A DNA stretch of 64,000 nt from JAYSFC01 sp041913505 (lineage in GTDB: Bacteria; Pseudomonadota; Gammaproteobacteria; Burkholderiales; Burkholderiaceae_C): the NCBI GenBank assembly GCA_041913505.1, contig JAYSFC010000003.1:1-64000 (forward strand), written 5' to 3'. Shown here one piece after another: positions 24,734 through 34,688 of this stretch (positions within the stretch are counted from its first letter, which is position 1; every line of letters starts with the position of its first letter). The notes below the pieces were generated by a model. It saw only the letters and a program-made list of their open reading frames with translations. It did no database searches and was not told where the DNA came from. The position numbers and the translations under genes were made by a program.

Positions 24734-24815
24734 CATTCGCGTTGCCAACTCAACACTGGCATGTCTAAAGGGGAAGAGTCAACTCTGCCGCCCCTCTTGT
24801 CAGTCGATGCTGCGG

Positions 24816-25016
24816 TTCTAGCAAATTTTGGCCATGCACCCGGTCAGGCGAGGCATCGTCTTCATTCCGCCGAAATCCGCCGCTCTGTGGCGATCTTGCG
24901 GTACACCGCGTTCTCGGCCGCGATCTCGCGCGCGAACTCCTCGGGGCGGTTGCCGATCACGCGCGAGCCCGTATCCTCAATCTGGCGCCGCACCTCGGGG
25001 TTGGCCAAGGCGCGCT
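24816..25016. repeat. Imperfect direct repeat, copy B (end of intact Bug receptor gene)
   Basis: This is the counterpart of 20829-21014 in the same orientation. It covers the last 50 or so codons of the receptor gene and about 45 bases beyond its stop. Confidence 0.8.
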
Positions 25017-25854
25017 GCACGGCAGCATGCACGCGCGCAACCACCGCGGGCGGTAGTCCCTTGGGGCCGTAAACGCCGTAGAACGCGCTGCGGTTCACCT
25101 CCTCCAGCCCCAGCTCCTTGAACGTGGGTACCTGGGGCATTTGCGCCAGGCGCTCGGGCGCGGCCACCGCGAGGGCCACGAGGCGGCCCGCCTTGATGAA
25201 GGGAAGCGCCGACGGCAGATTGTCGAAGACGATGGGAATCTGCCCCGCTACGGCGTCATTGAGTGCAGGGCTCGATCCACGGTAAGGTACATGCGTGAGC
25301 GCCAGCCCCGTGCGGCTGGCCATCAGTTCCATGAGCATGTGGCCGATGGAGCCCGTTCCAGCCGTGCCATAGGCGTGCTTGTGCGGGTTCTTCTTCACCT
25401 CGTCGATGAAGGCCGCGAAGGTCTGCGCCTTGAAGCCCGGGTGCACAGCCAGCACGTTGGGCGTGGCGGCGATGTTGGTGATGGGCGTGAAGTCGGTCAA
25501 CGGGTTGTAGGGCAGGCGCGCATTGATGGCCGGATTCGTGGCCGTGGTGGACACGGTGGCCACGCCAAGCGTGTAGCCATCGGGCAGGGCGCGCGCGGCC
25601 TCGTGCGCGCCAATCGAGCCACCGCCGCCGCCCTTGTTGTCTACCACGAGCGGCTGGCCCAGGGCCTCGCCCGTGCGCGGTGCGATGGCGCGCGCCACGA
25701 TGTCGGTGGTGCCGCCCGCGGCGAACGGCACGATCAGGCGCACAGGCCGGCTGGGATAGGTATCGGCCGCGTGGGCGGCCGAAACGGCGCAGAGGGCCAG
25801 CATCAGCCCGCACAGCCGGGCGCGCGCGCCAGCGCGCAAAAGAGAGGTACGCAT
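24862..25854 (-). CDS. Bug/TctC-type periplasmic solute-binding receptor
   Basis: The 330-residue protein has an N-terminal signal peptide ending near AHA (about residue 29). It is followed by the family opening YPSRPVRLIVPFAAGGTTDIVAR, then GQPLVVDNKGGGGGSIGA. HVPYRGSSPALNDAVAGQI appears in the middle. These receptors bind carboxylates and feed TctAB-like permeases. No tctA or tctB gene is near, which is usual for the greatly expanded Bug family in Comamonadaceae. It lies 45 bases after the alpha-hydroxyacid dehydrogenase gene on the same strand, so its ligand may be a hydroxyacid handled by that enzyme. Confidence 0.92.
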   Translation of the reverse strand: MRTSLLRAGARARLCGLMLALCAVSAAHAADTYPSRPVRLIVPFAAGGTTDIVARAIAPRTGEALGQPLVVDNKGGGGGSIGAHEAARALPDGYTLGVATVSTTATNPAINARLPYNPLTDFTPITNIAATPNVLAVHPGFKAQTFAAFIDEVKKNPHKHAYGTAGTGSIGHMLMELMASRTGLALTHVPYRGSSPALNDAVAGQIPIVFDNLPSALPFIKAGRLVALAVAAPERLAQMPQVPTFKELGLEEVNRSAFYGVYGPKGLPPAVVARVHAAVQRALANPEVRRQIEDTGSRVIGNRPEEFAREIAAENAVYRKIATERRISAE

Positions 25855-25899
25855 CAGGAATGTCTCCGGTGTTGAAAAGCGTGAGGGTCGGGCGCCACT

Positions 25900-27132
25900 T
25901 CAGGCGCAACGGCGCACGATGTGCTGTGGGCCAAGCTGCGAACAGGCCGTGGCGCCCAGCATGGCGAGGTTGCGGTCCACCTCGTCGCGCAATAGGGCAA
26001 TGGCATGCAACACCCCGGCTTCTCCAGCCACGGCGGCGGCGTAGTTGAAAGGACGGCCCACGAGCACCATGCGCGCGCCCAGCGCAATGGCCTTGAGCAC
26101 ATCGGAGCCGCGCCGAAAGCCGCCATCGATGAGGATGGGATAGTCTGGCCCCACAGCGGCCACCACGGCCTCGAGCACGCGCATGGCCGAAACGGCGCCA
26201 TCGAGCTGGCGGCCGCCGTGGTTGGACAGCACCACACCGTCGGCCCCCACACGCTGCGCTTGCAGTGCATCCTCCACGCTGAGTACGCCCTTCACAACGA
26301 GCGGCCCCTTCCAGCGCAGGCGGATGGCCTCCAGGTGGCTCCAGCTCAGGTGGTCTCGCGCCGAGAAGTCACGCAGCACCGAAGACGACACGATGGGCGC
26401 GCCACGTGTGGCAAACGAGTTCTCGAAATGCGGCATGCCGTGGCACAGCAGCGTGCGCAAAAACGTGCCCGCCACCCAGCGTGGCCGCACCAGGCCGTCC
26501 CAGGCCAAGCGCAGGCTGGGTTTGAGCGGTGTGGAAAAGCCGGTACGGATGTTGTTCTCGCGGTTGGCCGAGATGGGGATATCCACCGTCACCACGAGGG
26601 TGCGAAAGCCCGCACGTTCCACGCGGTCGATCAGCGCATCGATGCGCGCAGGGTCGCCCGGAAGATAGGCCTGGAACCAGGTGCCCGGGCTCTCGCGCGC
26701 CACTTCCTCCAACGGAATCAGCGAAGTGCCGCTCATGACCGAGGCAATGCCCGCGCGCCGCGCCGCGCGCGCCAGCACAAGGTCGCCCCGGTAGGTGGAC
26801 AGCGCATTGATGCCCATGGGCGCGATGCCGAACGGGCTGCTGTAACGCTCGCCGAACAGCTCCACGGCCTGCGAGCGCTGCGACACATCGCGCAGCACGC
26901 GCGTCGTGAAGCCGTATTCGCCAAACACCTCGCGGTTGTCGCGCTGCGAGGCATTGTCCTCGGCCGCCCCCGCGATGTAGCCAAAGATGGGGCGCGGCAG
27001 GCGCCGCCGCGCAGCGGCCTCGAAGTCGTGCAGCGACAGCACGCGCCGCAGCGCGGCAGGCGGACGGGCCATGGGGGCCGCCGCAGAGGGGGCGGGCACG
27101 GCATTGGACGGGGATGCGGCGGTAGCGACCAT
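25900..27132 (-). CDS. FMN-dependent alpha-hydroxyacid dehydrogenase (LldD-like)
   Basis: The 410-residue protein shows the TIM-barrel signature of L-lactate dehydrogenase/glycolate oxidase enzymes. AGAAEDNASQRDN lies near residue 55, PMGINAL near 105, TVDIPISANRENN near 182, Lys281 in VVKGVL, and the active-site SNHGGRQLDG puts the catalytic His at 305. It oxidises a 2-hydroxyacid to the 2-oxoacid with FMN, passing electrons to quinone or oxygen. Several members are called lactate or mandelate dehydrogenase, and the substrate here is not determined. I start at the ATG at 27132; the open frame continues upstream into the LysR gene. The receptor downstream and the divergent LysR suggest a catabolic unit. 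Confidence 0.9.
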   Translation of the reverse strand: MVATAASPSNAVPAPSAAAPMARPPAALRRVLSLHDFEAAARRRLPRPIFGYIAGAAEDNASQRDNREVFGEYGFTTRVLRDVSQRSQAVELFGERYSSPFGIAPMGINALSTYRGDLVLARAARRAGIASVMSGTSLIPLEEVARESPGTWFQAYLPGDPARIDALIDRVERAGFRTLVVTVDIPISANRENNIRTGFSTPLKPSLRLAWDGLVRPRWVAGTFLRTLLCHGMPHFENSFATRGAPIVSSSVLRDFSARDHLSWSHLEAIRLRWKGPLVVKGVLSVEDALQAQRVGADGVVLSNHGGRQLDGAVSAMRVLEAVVAAVGPDYPILIDGGFRRGSDVLKAIALGARMVLVGRPFNYAAAVAGEAGVLHAIALLRDEVDRNLAMLGATACSQLGPQHIVRRCA

Positions 27133-27191
27133 GTGCGGACTCGATTGCTTGCAGAAACCAGCGTCACTGTAGATTTCTGGTGCAGTGAATG

Positions 27192-27225
27192 AAAGCGAAA
27201 TATTTAGAATGAAATCATTCGCTTT
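27192..27225. promoter_or_regulatory. Palindromic element between divergent dehydrogenase and LysR genes
   Basis: AAAGCGAA (27192-27199) and TTCGCTTT (27218-27225) form an interrupted inverted repeat. The perfect GAATGA-AA-TCATTC palindrome (27207-27220) overlaps its right arm. The element lies 13 bases before the LysR start and 60 bases from the dehydrogenase start, as expected for a LysR operator controlling both. Confidence 0.55.
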
Positions 27226-27238
27226 TTTAGAAGATTCC

Positions 27239-28144
27239 ATGGCCACTCCATCGGTCAAACAGCTCGAAGCCTTCTGGTGGGCAGCGTCCTGCAGCAACTT
27301 CGCCACGGCCGCGCAGCGTGTGCACCTGTCGGTGTCGTCGCTGTCCAAGCGCATCACGGAGCTGGAGGCGACGCTGGGCCAACCGCTGTTCGACCGCAGC
27401 GGCCACCGCGCCGTGCTCACCGAGGCCGGCGAGCGCCTGCTGCCCGCCGCGCTCGACGTGCTCAACGCCATGGCGGCACTGGGGCAAGCGCTCGATGCGC
27501 GCTCGGCGCTGGCGGGCCACTGCCGCTTCGGGGTCGGGGATTTGTCTGCGCTCACATGGCTGCCCGCCTTCGTGGCCGCCGTGCGGCAGGCGCACCCCCA
27601 CCTTGCCCTGGAGCCTCACGTGGACGTGGGGGGAGAGCTGGAGCGCCGCCTGGCCGATGGCGATCTCGATTTCGCGGTAATCGCGGGCCGCTCGTCGCGC
27701 AGCGCCCTGCTCTCGCAGCCCGTAGGGGCCGCAGGCTTTGCCTGGGCAGCGGCGCCCGGCCTGGGCCGCTCCAGCCTTGCAACCCTGCTGCAGCGCCACC
27801 CACTGGTCACGCTGCCACCGAATGCGGGCACCACGCGGCTGCTGGACGATTGGCTGCTGTCGCACCACGTGGCCGTCCGCGAGCGTATCTTGTGCAATAG
27901 CTGGGGCGCAGTGGCTGGCATGCTGCGCGCCGGGGTGGGCGTGGGCTTCCTGCCAGCGGGTTGGGTGGGCGCGCTGGGCTTGCACGCCGTCGGGGCGCGC
28001 ACACCGCTGAGGCCTTTGCACTATGCCTTTCAATGGCGGCGCGGCGATACCCGGGCATTGATCCCCGCCATGCAGCGCCTGGCACGCACATGGGTTGATT
28101 TTTCGGTTGCGCCCTGCCTCGAAGGAAGCTTGAAGAATCCTTAA
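27239..28144 (+). CDS. LysR-family regulator, divergent from the hydroxyacid dehydrogenase gene
   Basis: The 301-residue protein has an N-terminal helix-turn-helix (about residues 5-65; NFATAAQRVHLSVSSLSKRI) and a LysR effector domain (about 92-290). It is most likely the regulator of the divergent dehydrogenase-receptor operon. The palindromic element between them ends 13 bases before its start. The ATG at 27239 gives the canonical N-terminus MATPSVKQLEAFWW; upstream ATGs at 27185 and 27209 would add residues without family similarity and would overlap the operator. The effector is unknown, perhaps the hydroxyacid substrate. Confidence 0.9.
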   Translation: MATPSVKQLEAFWWAASCSNFATAAQRVHLSVSSLSKRITELEATLGQPLFDRSGHRAVLTEAGERLLPAALDVLNAMAALGQALDARSALAGHCRFGVGDLSALTWLPAFVAAVRQAHPHLALEPHVDVGGELERRLADGDLDFAVIAGRSSRSALLSQPVGAAGFAWAAAPGLGRSSLATLLQRHPLVTLPPNAGTTRLLDDWLLSHHVAVRERILCNSWGAVAGMLRAGVGVGFLPAGWVGALGLHAVGARTPLRPLHYAFQWRRGDTRALIPAMQRLARTWVDFSVAPCLEGSLKNP

Positions 28145-28299
28145 AACGCGAACGTTTTTCCATGCCCTGTGGAAGGAACGCCACGGGTCCTGGCTGGCAC
28201 GGCCCGCGCGCTTGTCGCGCCCCGCGTGCGTGGCTATGCTCCGCCCGGCGGGGCCCCGCACGCAGCGGCCGGCGCCATGTTCTGAAGGGGCCGTTGTCC

Positions 28300-30042
28300 A
28301 TGAATGTTCCCACCGCCACCGAAGATCGCCTACCAGCGGATACGCTCGCTGAGGCTGCGCCGTCTGCCGAGACTGCGCCACACCCCGCACAGAGGGCCTC
28401 GCCATGGGCTTCGATCGCAGTGCCGTTGGCCAGTGCCGCATTGACCGCCTGCGGTGGCGGATCGGCCAGCACGGGCCCCGCTGGGCCGGTGAACTCCCCG
28501 GGAAAGCCCGCATCGCCCACCGATGCGGCACGGTTCCTGACCCAGGCCACGCTGGGTTTTTCCCGGGCCGAGCTTGACGACCTGATCCGCTCCGCCTCAT
28601 ACACCGACTGGCTGAACGCCCAGTTCGCCATGCCGCGCAGCCAGTCCCACTACGACTGGCTGGTGGCGAAGGGGTACAACAACGCGAGCAACCTGAACAA
28701 TGCCCAGGGGCTGGACAACACCATTTGGCGCAAGTTCATTGCAAGCCCGGACGCGCTGCGCCAGCGCGTGGTGCTCGCGCTGTCCGAGCTGTGCGTGGTA
28801 TCGGTGCTGGGCGTCAATACCTCGTGGCGCCAGTTCACGGTGGCGAACTACCTCGACATCCTGGAAGCCAACGCCTTCGGCAACTACCGCACTTTGCTCG
28901 GCCAGGTCAGCCTGAGCCCCGCGATGGGTTTTTACCTCACGTTCCGAGGCAACGCCAAAGCGAATCCGGCCACGGGCAGCGAGCCCGACGAGAATTACGC
29001 GCGCGAACTGATGCAGCTCTTCACCATCGGGCTGCTGCAGCTGAACCCGGACGGAAGCCCCCAAACCAGCGGAGGCAAACCCATCGAAACCTACACGCAG
29101 GCGGACGTGAGTGGGCTGGCCCGCGTCTTCACGGGCTGGGACCTCGACACCAGTGGCTTCAGCAGCCCGTTTCCGCCCGACGTACAGCGCCGCCCCATGG
29201 TCCAGATCGCGGGCCGCTACGAAACCGGCAGCAAGACGTTCCTGGGCGTGACCATTGCACAGGGAACTTCGGCAGTGGACAGCCTCAACACCGCGCTCGA
29301 CACCTTGTTCAATCACCCCAACCTGCCCGTCTTCATCGGCCGGCAGATGATCCAGCGGCTGGTGACAAGCAACCCCAGCCCCGCCTACGTCACGCGCGTG
29401 GCCGCGGCGTTCGCCAACAACGGCAGCGGCGTGCGGGGCGACATGAAGGCGCTGGTGACGGCCATCCTGCTCGACCCCGAGGCGCGCGACGCCACGCTGG
29501 CCGCCACGCCCGACTTCGGCAAGCTGCGCGAGCCCATGGTGCGCTTCCTCAACTGGGCACGGGCCTACAAGGTCAGTTCCACCAGCGATGCCTGGGCGGT
29601 TGGCGATCTCTCGGACCCGGGCTCGCGCCTGGGCCAAAGCCCCATGCATTCGCCCTCGGTATTCAATTTCTTCCGGCCGGGCTATGTGCCGCCCGACACT
29701 GCGCTCTCGGCCCTGGGGCTGAGCGGGCCCGAGTTCCAGATCACCACGGAGGTCTCGGTCGCGGGCTACATCAACTTCATGCAGCAGGCGATCGGCAATT
29801 CGATCGCGGGCGACATGAGGGCCGACTACAGCACGCTGCTGCCGCTGGCCACCAACTCGGCCAACCTGCTGGCCGAGATCAACCAGGTGCTTGCCGCGGG
29901 CGCGGTGTCGTCCGCCACGCTGGCCCAGATCCAGTCAGCCGTCGACGCGGTGCCGCCTACCACGCAGGCCGCGCAGCTGAACCGCATCTGCATCGCGCTG
30001 ACCCTCGTCATGGCGTCGCCCGAATACATCGCCCAGAAGTGA
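28300..30042 (+). CDS. DUF1800 exported protein, probable lipoprotein
   Basis: The 580-residue protein has a polar N-terminal stretch of about 40 residues. A hydrophobic segment SIAVPLASAALTACGGG then places a lipobox-like cysteine near residue 52. The rest is DUF1800: DAARFLTQATLGFSRAELDDL near 75, then ENYARELMQLFTIGL and VFTGWD, HP and GRQMIQRLVTSNPSPAYVTRV, and SPSVFNFFRPGYVPP near the end. The function of the family is unknown. It is nearly always next to a DUF1501 gene, as here, eight bases away. An extracytoplasmic location is likely. The long stretch before the lipobox is odd. Confidence 0.88.
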   Translation: MNVPTATEDRLPADTLAEAAPSAETAPHPAQRASPWASIAVPLASAALTACGGGSASTGPAGPVNSPGKPASPTDAARFLTQATLGFSRAELDDLIRSASYTDWLNAQFAMPRSQSHYDWLVAKGYNNASNLNNAQGLDNTIWRKFIASPDALRQRVVLALSELCVVSVLGVNTSWRQFTVANYLDILEANAFGNYRTLLGQVSLSPAMGFYLTFRGNAKANPATGSEPDENYARELMQLFTIGLLQLNPDGSPQTSGGKPIETYTQADVSGLARVFTGWDLDTSGFSSPFPPDVQRRPMVQIAGRYETGSKTFLGVTIAQGTSAVDSLNTALDTLFNHPNLPVFIGRQMIQRLVTSNPSPAYVTRVAAAFANNGSGVRGDMKALVTAILLDPEARDATLAATPDFGKLREPMVRFLNWARAYKVSSTSDAWAVGDLSDPGSRLGQSPMHSPSVFNFFRPGYVPPDTALSALGLSGPEFQITTEVSVAGYINFMQQAIGNSIAGDMRADYSTLLPLATNSANLLAEINQVLAAGAVSSATLAQIQSAVDAVPPTTQAAQLNRICIALTLVMASPEYIAQK

Positions 30043-30050
30043 GTGCCACC

Positions 30051-31439
30051 ATGCAGCATTTTTCCGGCATCGCACCCGACAACGCATCGCGCCGCGCGTT
30101 CCTCCAACGGGCATCGGCCCTGTCGATCGTGGGCAGCGCCACCCCCTGGGCACTGTCGCTGTCGGCCATGGCCGAGGCCGCCGCGGCCACGGCATCGGAC
30201 TACAAGGCGCTGGTCTGCGTGTTCCTCTATGGCGGCAACGACTATGCCAACACCGTCGTGCCGTACGACCTGGCCAGCTACAACGCCCAGTACGCGGTAC
30301 GCGGCAACCTGCGCATCGACCGCGACACACTCACACCCAATCTGCTCACGCCGACCGTGCCGCTGGCAGACGGCCGGCAGTACGCCCTCGCGCCGGGCCT
30401 GGACCCGCTGGTGCCGCTGTTCAACGCAGGCCAGATGGCCGTGCTGCTGAACGTCGGCACGCTCGTGCAGCCCACAAGCCTCGCGCAGTACCAGGCGCGG
30501 TCGGTGCCGCTGCCCCCCAAGCTGTTCTCGCACAACGACCAGCAGTCCTACTGGCAGGCCTCCTCGCCGGAAGGCGCGACTTCGGGCTGGGGCGGGCGCA
30601 TGGGCGACCTGTTCGCGGCCAGCAACGCCAACGCCACCTTCACCAGCATCGGCGTATCGGGCAACGCGGTTTACCTGGCAGGCAAGAGCGCCGTCGAATA
30701 CCAGATCACCACGCAGGGGGCTGTGCCCGTGAACGGTATCCGCGCCCCCCTGTTCGGCTCCCCCGCCGCCTCGTCGGTACTGCAGGCGCTGCTGTCCACA
30801 CCGCGCAGCCACCACATCGAGAACGAATACGTGCGGGTCTGCAAACGCTCCCTCGATGCCAATGCGCAGCTCGGCAGCGCCCTCTCCGGCGTAAGCCTGT
30901 CGACGGCCTTCCCCACGGGCAACAGCCTGGCCGATCAGCTCAAGATGGTGGCGCGCCTGATTGCGGCCCGTGGCGCGCTGGGCGCCAGGCGGCAGGTGTT
31001 CTTCGTGTCGATCGGCGGCTTCGACACGCACGACAGCCTGCTCAAGGTGCACCCGGGCCTCATGGCCTCGGTGGGCAATGCCATGGCGGCGTTCTACCAG
31101 GCCACCGTGGAGCTGGGTGTGGCCAGCCAGGTGACGGCCTTCACGGCCTCGGACTTCGGGCGCACGCTCGTGAGCAACAACGACGGCTCGGACCACGGCT
31201 GGGGCAGCATGCACTTCGCGCTGGGCGGCGCCGTCAAGGGTGCGGCCTACTATGGCCGCGCGCCGGTCATCGCCAACGGCGGCCCTGACGATGTAGGCCA
31301 GGGGCGGCTGCTGCCCGGCCTTTCCGTGGACCAGTACGGCGGCACGCTAGGGAGCTGGTTCGGGGTCTCGGCAACGGACCAGGCCAGCGTGCTGCCCAAC
31401 CTGGGCAACTACACCCAGCAGAACCTGGGCTTTCTGTGA
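30051..31439 (+). CDS. DUF1501 protein with Tat signal
   Basis: The 462-residue protein has a twin-arginine leader (SRRAFLQRASALSIVG, about residues 13-28) with a hydrophobic core ending near AMAEAAAA. DUF1501 belongs to the alkaline phosphatase/sulfatase-like fold. The conserved LYGGNDYANTVVPYD opens the domain, SHNDQQSYWQA lies near 165, SIGGFDTHDSL near 325, FTASDFGRTL near 365 and DHGWGSMHFALGGAVKG shortly after. Export through Tat implies that it folds, perhaps with metal, in the cytoplasm. It is coupled to the DUF1800 gene. The joint function is unknown. Confidence 0.9.
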   Translation: MQHFSGIAPDNASRRAFLQRASALSIVGSATPWALSLSAMAEAAAATASDYKALVCVFLYGGNDYANTVVPYDLASYNAQYAVRGNLRIDRDTLTPNLLTPTVPLADGRQYALAPGLDPLVPLFNAGQMAVLLNVGTLVQPTSLAQYQARSVPLPPKLFSHNDQQSYWQASSPEGATSGWGGRMGDLFAASNANATFTSIGVSGNAVYLAGKSAVEYQITTQGAVPVNGIRAPLFGSPAASSVLQALLSTPRSHHIENEYVRVCKRSLDANAQLGSALSGVSLSTAFPTGNSLADQLKMVARLIAARGALGARRQVFFVSIGGFDTHDSLLKVHPGLMASVGNAMAAFYQATVELGVASQVTAFTASDFGRTLVSNNDGSDHGWGSMHFALGGAVKGAAYYGRAPVIANGGPDDVGQGRLLPGLSVDQYGGTLGSWFGVSATDQASVLPNLGNYTQQNLGFL

Positions 31440-31465
31440 ACTCCGCGAAAGCAGCCCGGTCCATG

Positions 31466-31489
31466 AAAAACGGGCCGCAAGGGCCCGTT
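31466..31489 (-). terminator. Terminator for serS
   Basis: Read on the minus strand, AACGGGCC pairs with GGCCCGTT around a CTTGC loop, and five T residues (31470-31466) overlap and follow the stem. It lies 36 bases after the serS stop. The plus-strand DUF1501 gene ends just before it and may share the hairpin. Confidence 0.7.
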
Positions 31490-31524
31490 CGTGGTGGATG
31501 CGCGGCGCAGCAAGGGCTACCGCA

Positions 31525-32853
<1,329 letters not shown>

Positions 32854-32884
32854 AGACCGCGATTTTAGTAGGGGAGCACCGCCC

Positions 32885-33826
32885 TCACGCGACCAACCCC
32901 GGATCGCAGTTGGCGCCGCAGAGGATGAGGCCTACGGTCTCGGCGGGCCTGGGGCGGTAGGCGCCCGTCTGCAGCGCCGCCAGCCCCAGCGCCGCCGCGG
33001 GCTCCACCACGAGCTTGAGCTCGGACCAGAGCCAGCGCTGGGCCGCCCGGATGGCCTCGTCGGGCAGCAGCAGGCTCTCGTGAACGTGGCGTTGCGCCAC
33101 CTCCCAGGCAATGGCGCCGATGCGCCGTGCACCCAGCGAGTCGGCCGCGATGCCGCCCACCGCCACATCCACGGGCTCGCCTGCCGTGCGCGCCGCATGC
33201 AGCGTGGGCGCCCCCTCGGGCTCCAGCGCCACCACGCGCGCGCGGCTGTCCACCCAGGCGGCCACGCCGCCGATGAGACCGCCGCCGCCCACCGAGACGA
33301 GCAGGCTGTCGGGCAGGCGCCCGCCCTGGGCCTCGATCTCCTGCGCCACAGTGCCGGCACCGGCCACCACCTCGGGCTGGTCGTAGGCATGGGTGAGCAG
33401 CGCACCCGTGGCCTTCTGGCGTGCCAGGCATGCCTGTAGTGCCTCGGCATAGGCCGCACCAGTCACAACCACCTCGGCGCCCAGGGCGCGCAGGCGCGCG
33501 CGCTTGGCCTCGGGCGAGACTTCGGGCACGTAGACCTCGCAGCGAGCCCCCAGGGCGCGCGCCGCCGCGGCCGTGGCGATGCCTGCGTTGCCGCCCGAGG
33601 CCACGATCACCCCGCTGGCGGGCAGCGGCTGGCCCAGCAGGCGGTTGAGCATGCCGCGCGCCTTGAAGCTGCCGCCCACCTGCAGGTGCTCGAGCTTGAG
33701 CCAGACTTCGGCGCAGTCCACGCCCAGCGCCGGGCCCGCCAGCCGCATCAACGGCGTGGTGCGGACAAAACCCGGAAGGCGTGCAAGCCGCTCGTGGGCC
33801 TGGGCAATGTGGGCACGGTCGATCAT
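32885..33826 (-). CDS. PLP-dependent threonine/serine dehydratase-like enzyme
   Basis: The 313-residue fold-type II PLP enzyme has the cofactor Lys55 in GGSFKARGM, the phosphate-binding SGGNAGIA near 89, and a glycine-rich SVGGGGLIGGVAAW near 190. It lacks the regulatory ACT domain of biosynthetic IlvA, so it is a catabolic type or a member with another beta-elimination activity. The start at 33826 follows AGGAG. The Asn residues of the substrate loop fit threonine/serine dehydratases, which give 2-oxobutyrate or pyruvate and ammonia. It is divergent from the CBS-domain gene. Confidence 0.85.
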   Translation of the reverse strand: MIDRAHIAQAHERLARLPGFVRTTPLMRLAGPALGVDCAEVWLKLEHLQVGGSFKARGMLNRLLGQPLPASGVIVASGGNAGIATAAAARALGARCEVYVPEVSPEAKRARLRALGAEVVVTGAAYAEALQACLARQKATGALLTHAYDQPEVVAGAGTVAQEIEAQGGRLPDSLLVSVGGGGLIGGVAAWVDSRARVVALEPEGAPTLHAARTAGEPVDVAVGGIAADSLGARRIGAIAWEVAQRHVHESLLLPDEAIRAAQRWLWSELKLVVEPAAALGLAALQTGAYRPRPAETVGLILCGANCDPGLVA

Positions 33827-33934
33827 GCGCGGGACTCCTGTCGATGGGGGTGGGCCAAAGCCAAAAGTCTGGCAGTGTAGGGCCGATAACATCGGCAGGT
33901 GGCGGCCGCGTCGGCCTCTCAATCAGGAGGGTGC

Positions 33935-34627
33935 ATGTTCTTTGTCTTCGGCCCGCAAGGCCAGATGTACCGGGGCGGTGCGGACCAGCTGTCCCAGGTC
34001 TCGCCCGTGCGGCGCGTGCAGCGCCCCCAGGCCCTGCGCACGCGCGCGGCCGACGTGCAGGCCGCGCCACCGGGCGTTCTTCAGCCCGCCGCCGCGCCTG
34101 CGCCCAGCCTGCGCGCGCAAGGGGCCGTGGCAGCCTACGCCCAGACCGCACAGGGCCCGCAAGGTACGCGCCGGCCGCTCACGCGCGTACGGGACGTGAT
34201 GACCCGGGGCTCGCTCGCCGTGGCGCCCGACACGCGCGTGAACGACGCCTGGCAGACACTGGCCGAGCACCGCATCGCGCAGGCCCCCGTGGTCAACGCG
34301 CAAGGCCAGGTTGTGGGCCTGCTGCTGCGCGCCGACATGGCGCCGCTGGACCTGCTGCCCGAGCCCGGCGCGGTACAGCAGGCGATCGATCTCGCGCGGC
34401 GGCCCGTGTCCGAGGTGATGGTGAGCCCCGTGCCGGCGGTGGACGAAGGCACCGAGCTGCGCCGCGTAGCCGGCGTGCTGCTCGAAACGGGCCTGCCCGG
34501 CCTGCCCGTGACCGACGAGGCCGGGCGCCTTGCGGGCTTCATTTCGCGCACCGACATCCTGCGCGCCGTGGCGTTCGATCCGCCGCTGGACCTGTGGAGC
34601 GGCCCCAGGCCTCAGGAAGGCATTTGA
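33935..34627 (+). CDS. CBS-domain-pair protein
   Basis: The 230-residue protein begins MFFVFGPQGQMYRGG. An Ala/Pro-rich low-complexity region (about 35-75) is followed by two CBS domains (about 85-140 and 155-215): VRDVMTRGSLAVAPDTRVNDAW, then VSEVMVSPVPAVDEGTEL and GFISRTDILRAVA. CBS pairs bind adenine nucleotides and regulate partner proteins, but no catalytic domain is attached. A strong AGGAGG site precedes the start. A terminator follows closely, so it is probably a single-gene unit. Its partner is unknown. Confidence 0.88.
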   Translation: MFFVFGPQGQMYRGGADQLSQVSPVRRVQRPQALRTRAADVQAAPPGVLQPAAAPAPSLRAQGAVAAYAQTAQGPQGTRRPLTRVRDVMTRGSLAVAPDTRVNDAWQTLAEHRIAQAPVVNAQGQVVGLLLRADMAPLDLLPEPGAVQQAIDLARRPVSEVMVSPVPAVDEGTELRRVAGVLLETGLPGLPVTDEAGRLAGFISRTDILRAVAFDPPLDLWSGPRPQEGI

Positions 34628-34648
34628 AGCAAAATTGGGCGGATGTGC

Positions 34649-34667
34649 ACGACCACAGGTCGTTTTT
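34649..34667 (+). terminator. Terminator after the CBS gene
   Basis: ACGACC (34649-34654) pairs with GGTCGT (34658-34663) around ACA, followed by four more T. It is short but well formed and lies 21 bases after the stop. Confidence 0.65.
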
Positions 34668-34688
34668 AGCTACAAAAAGAGAAGCTTA

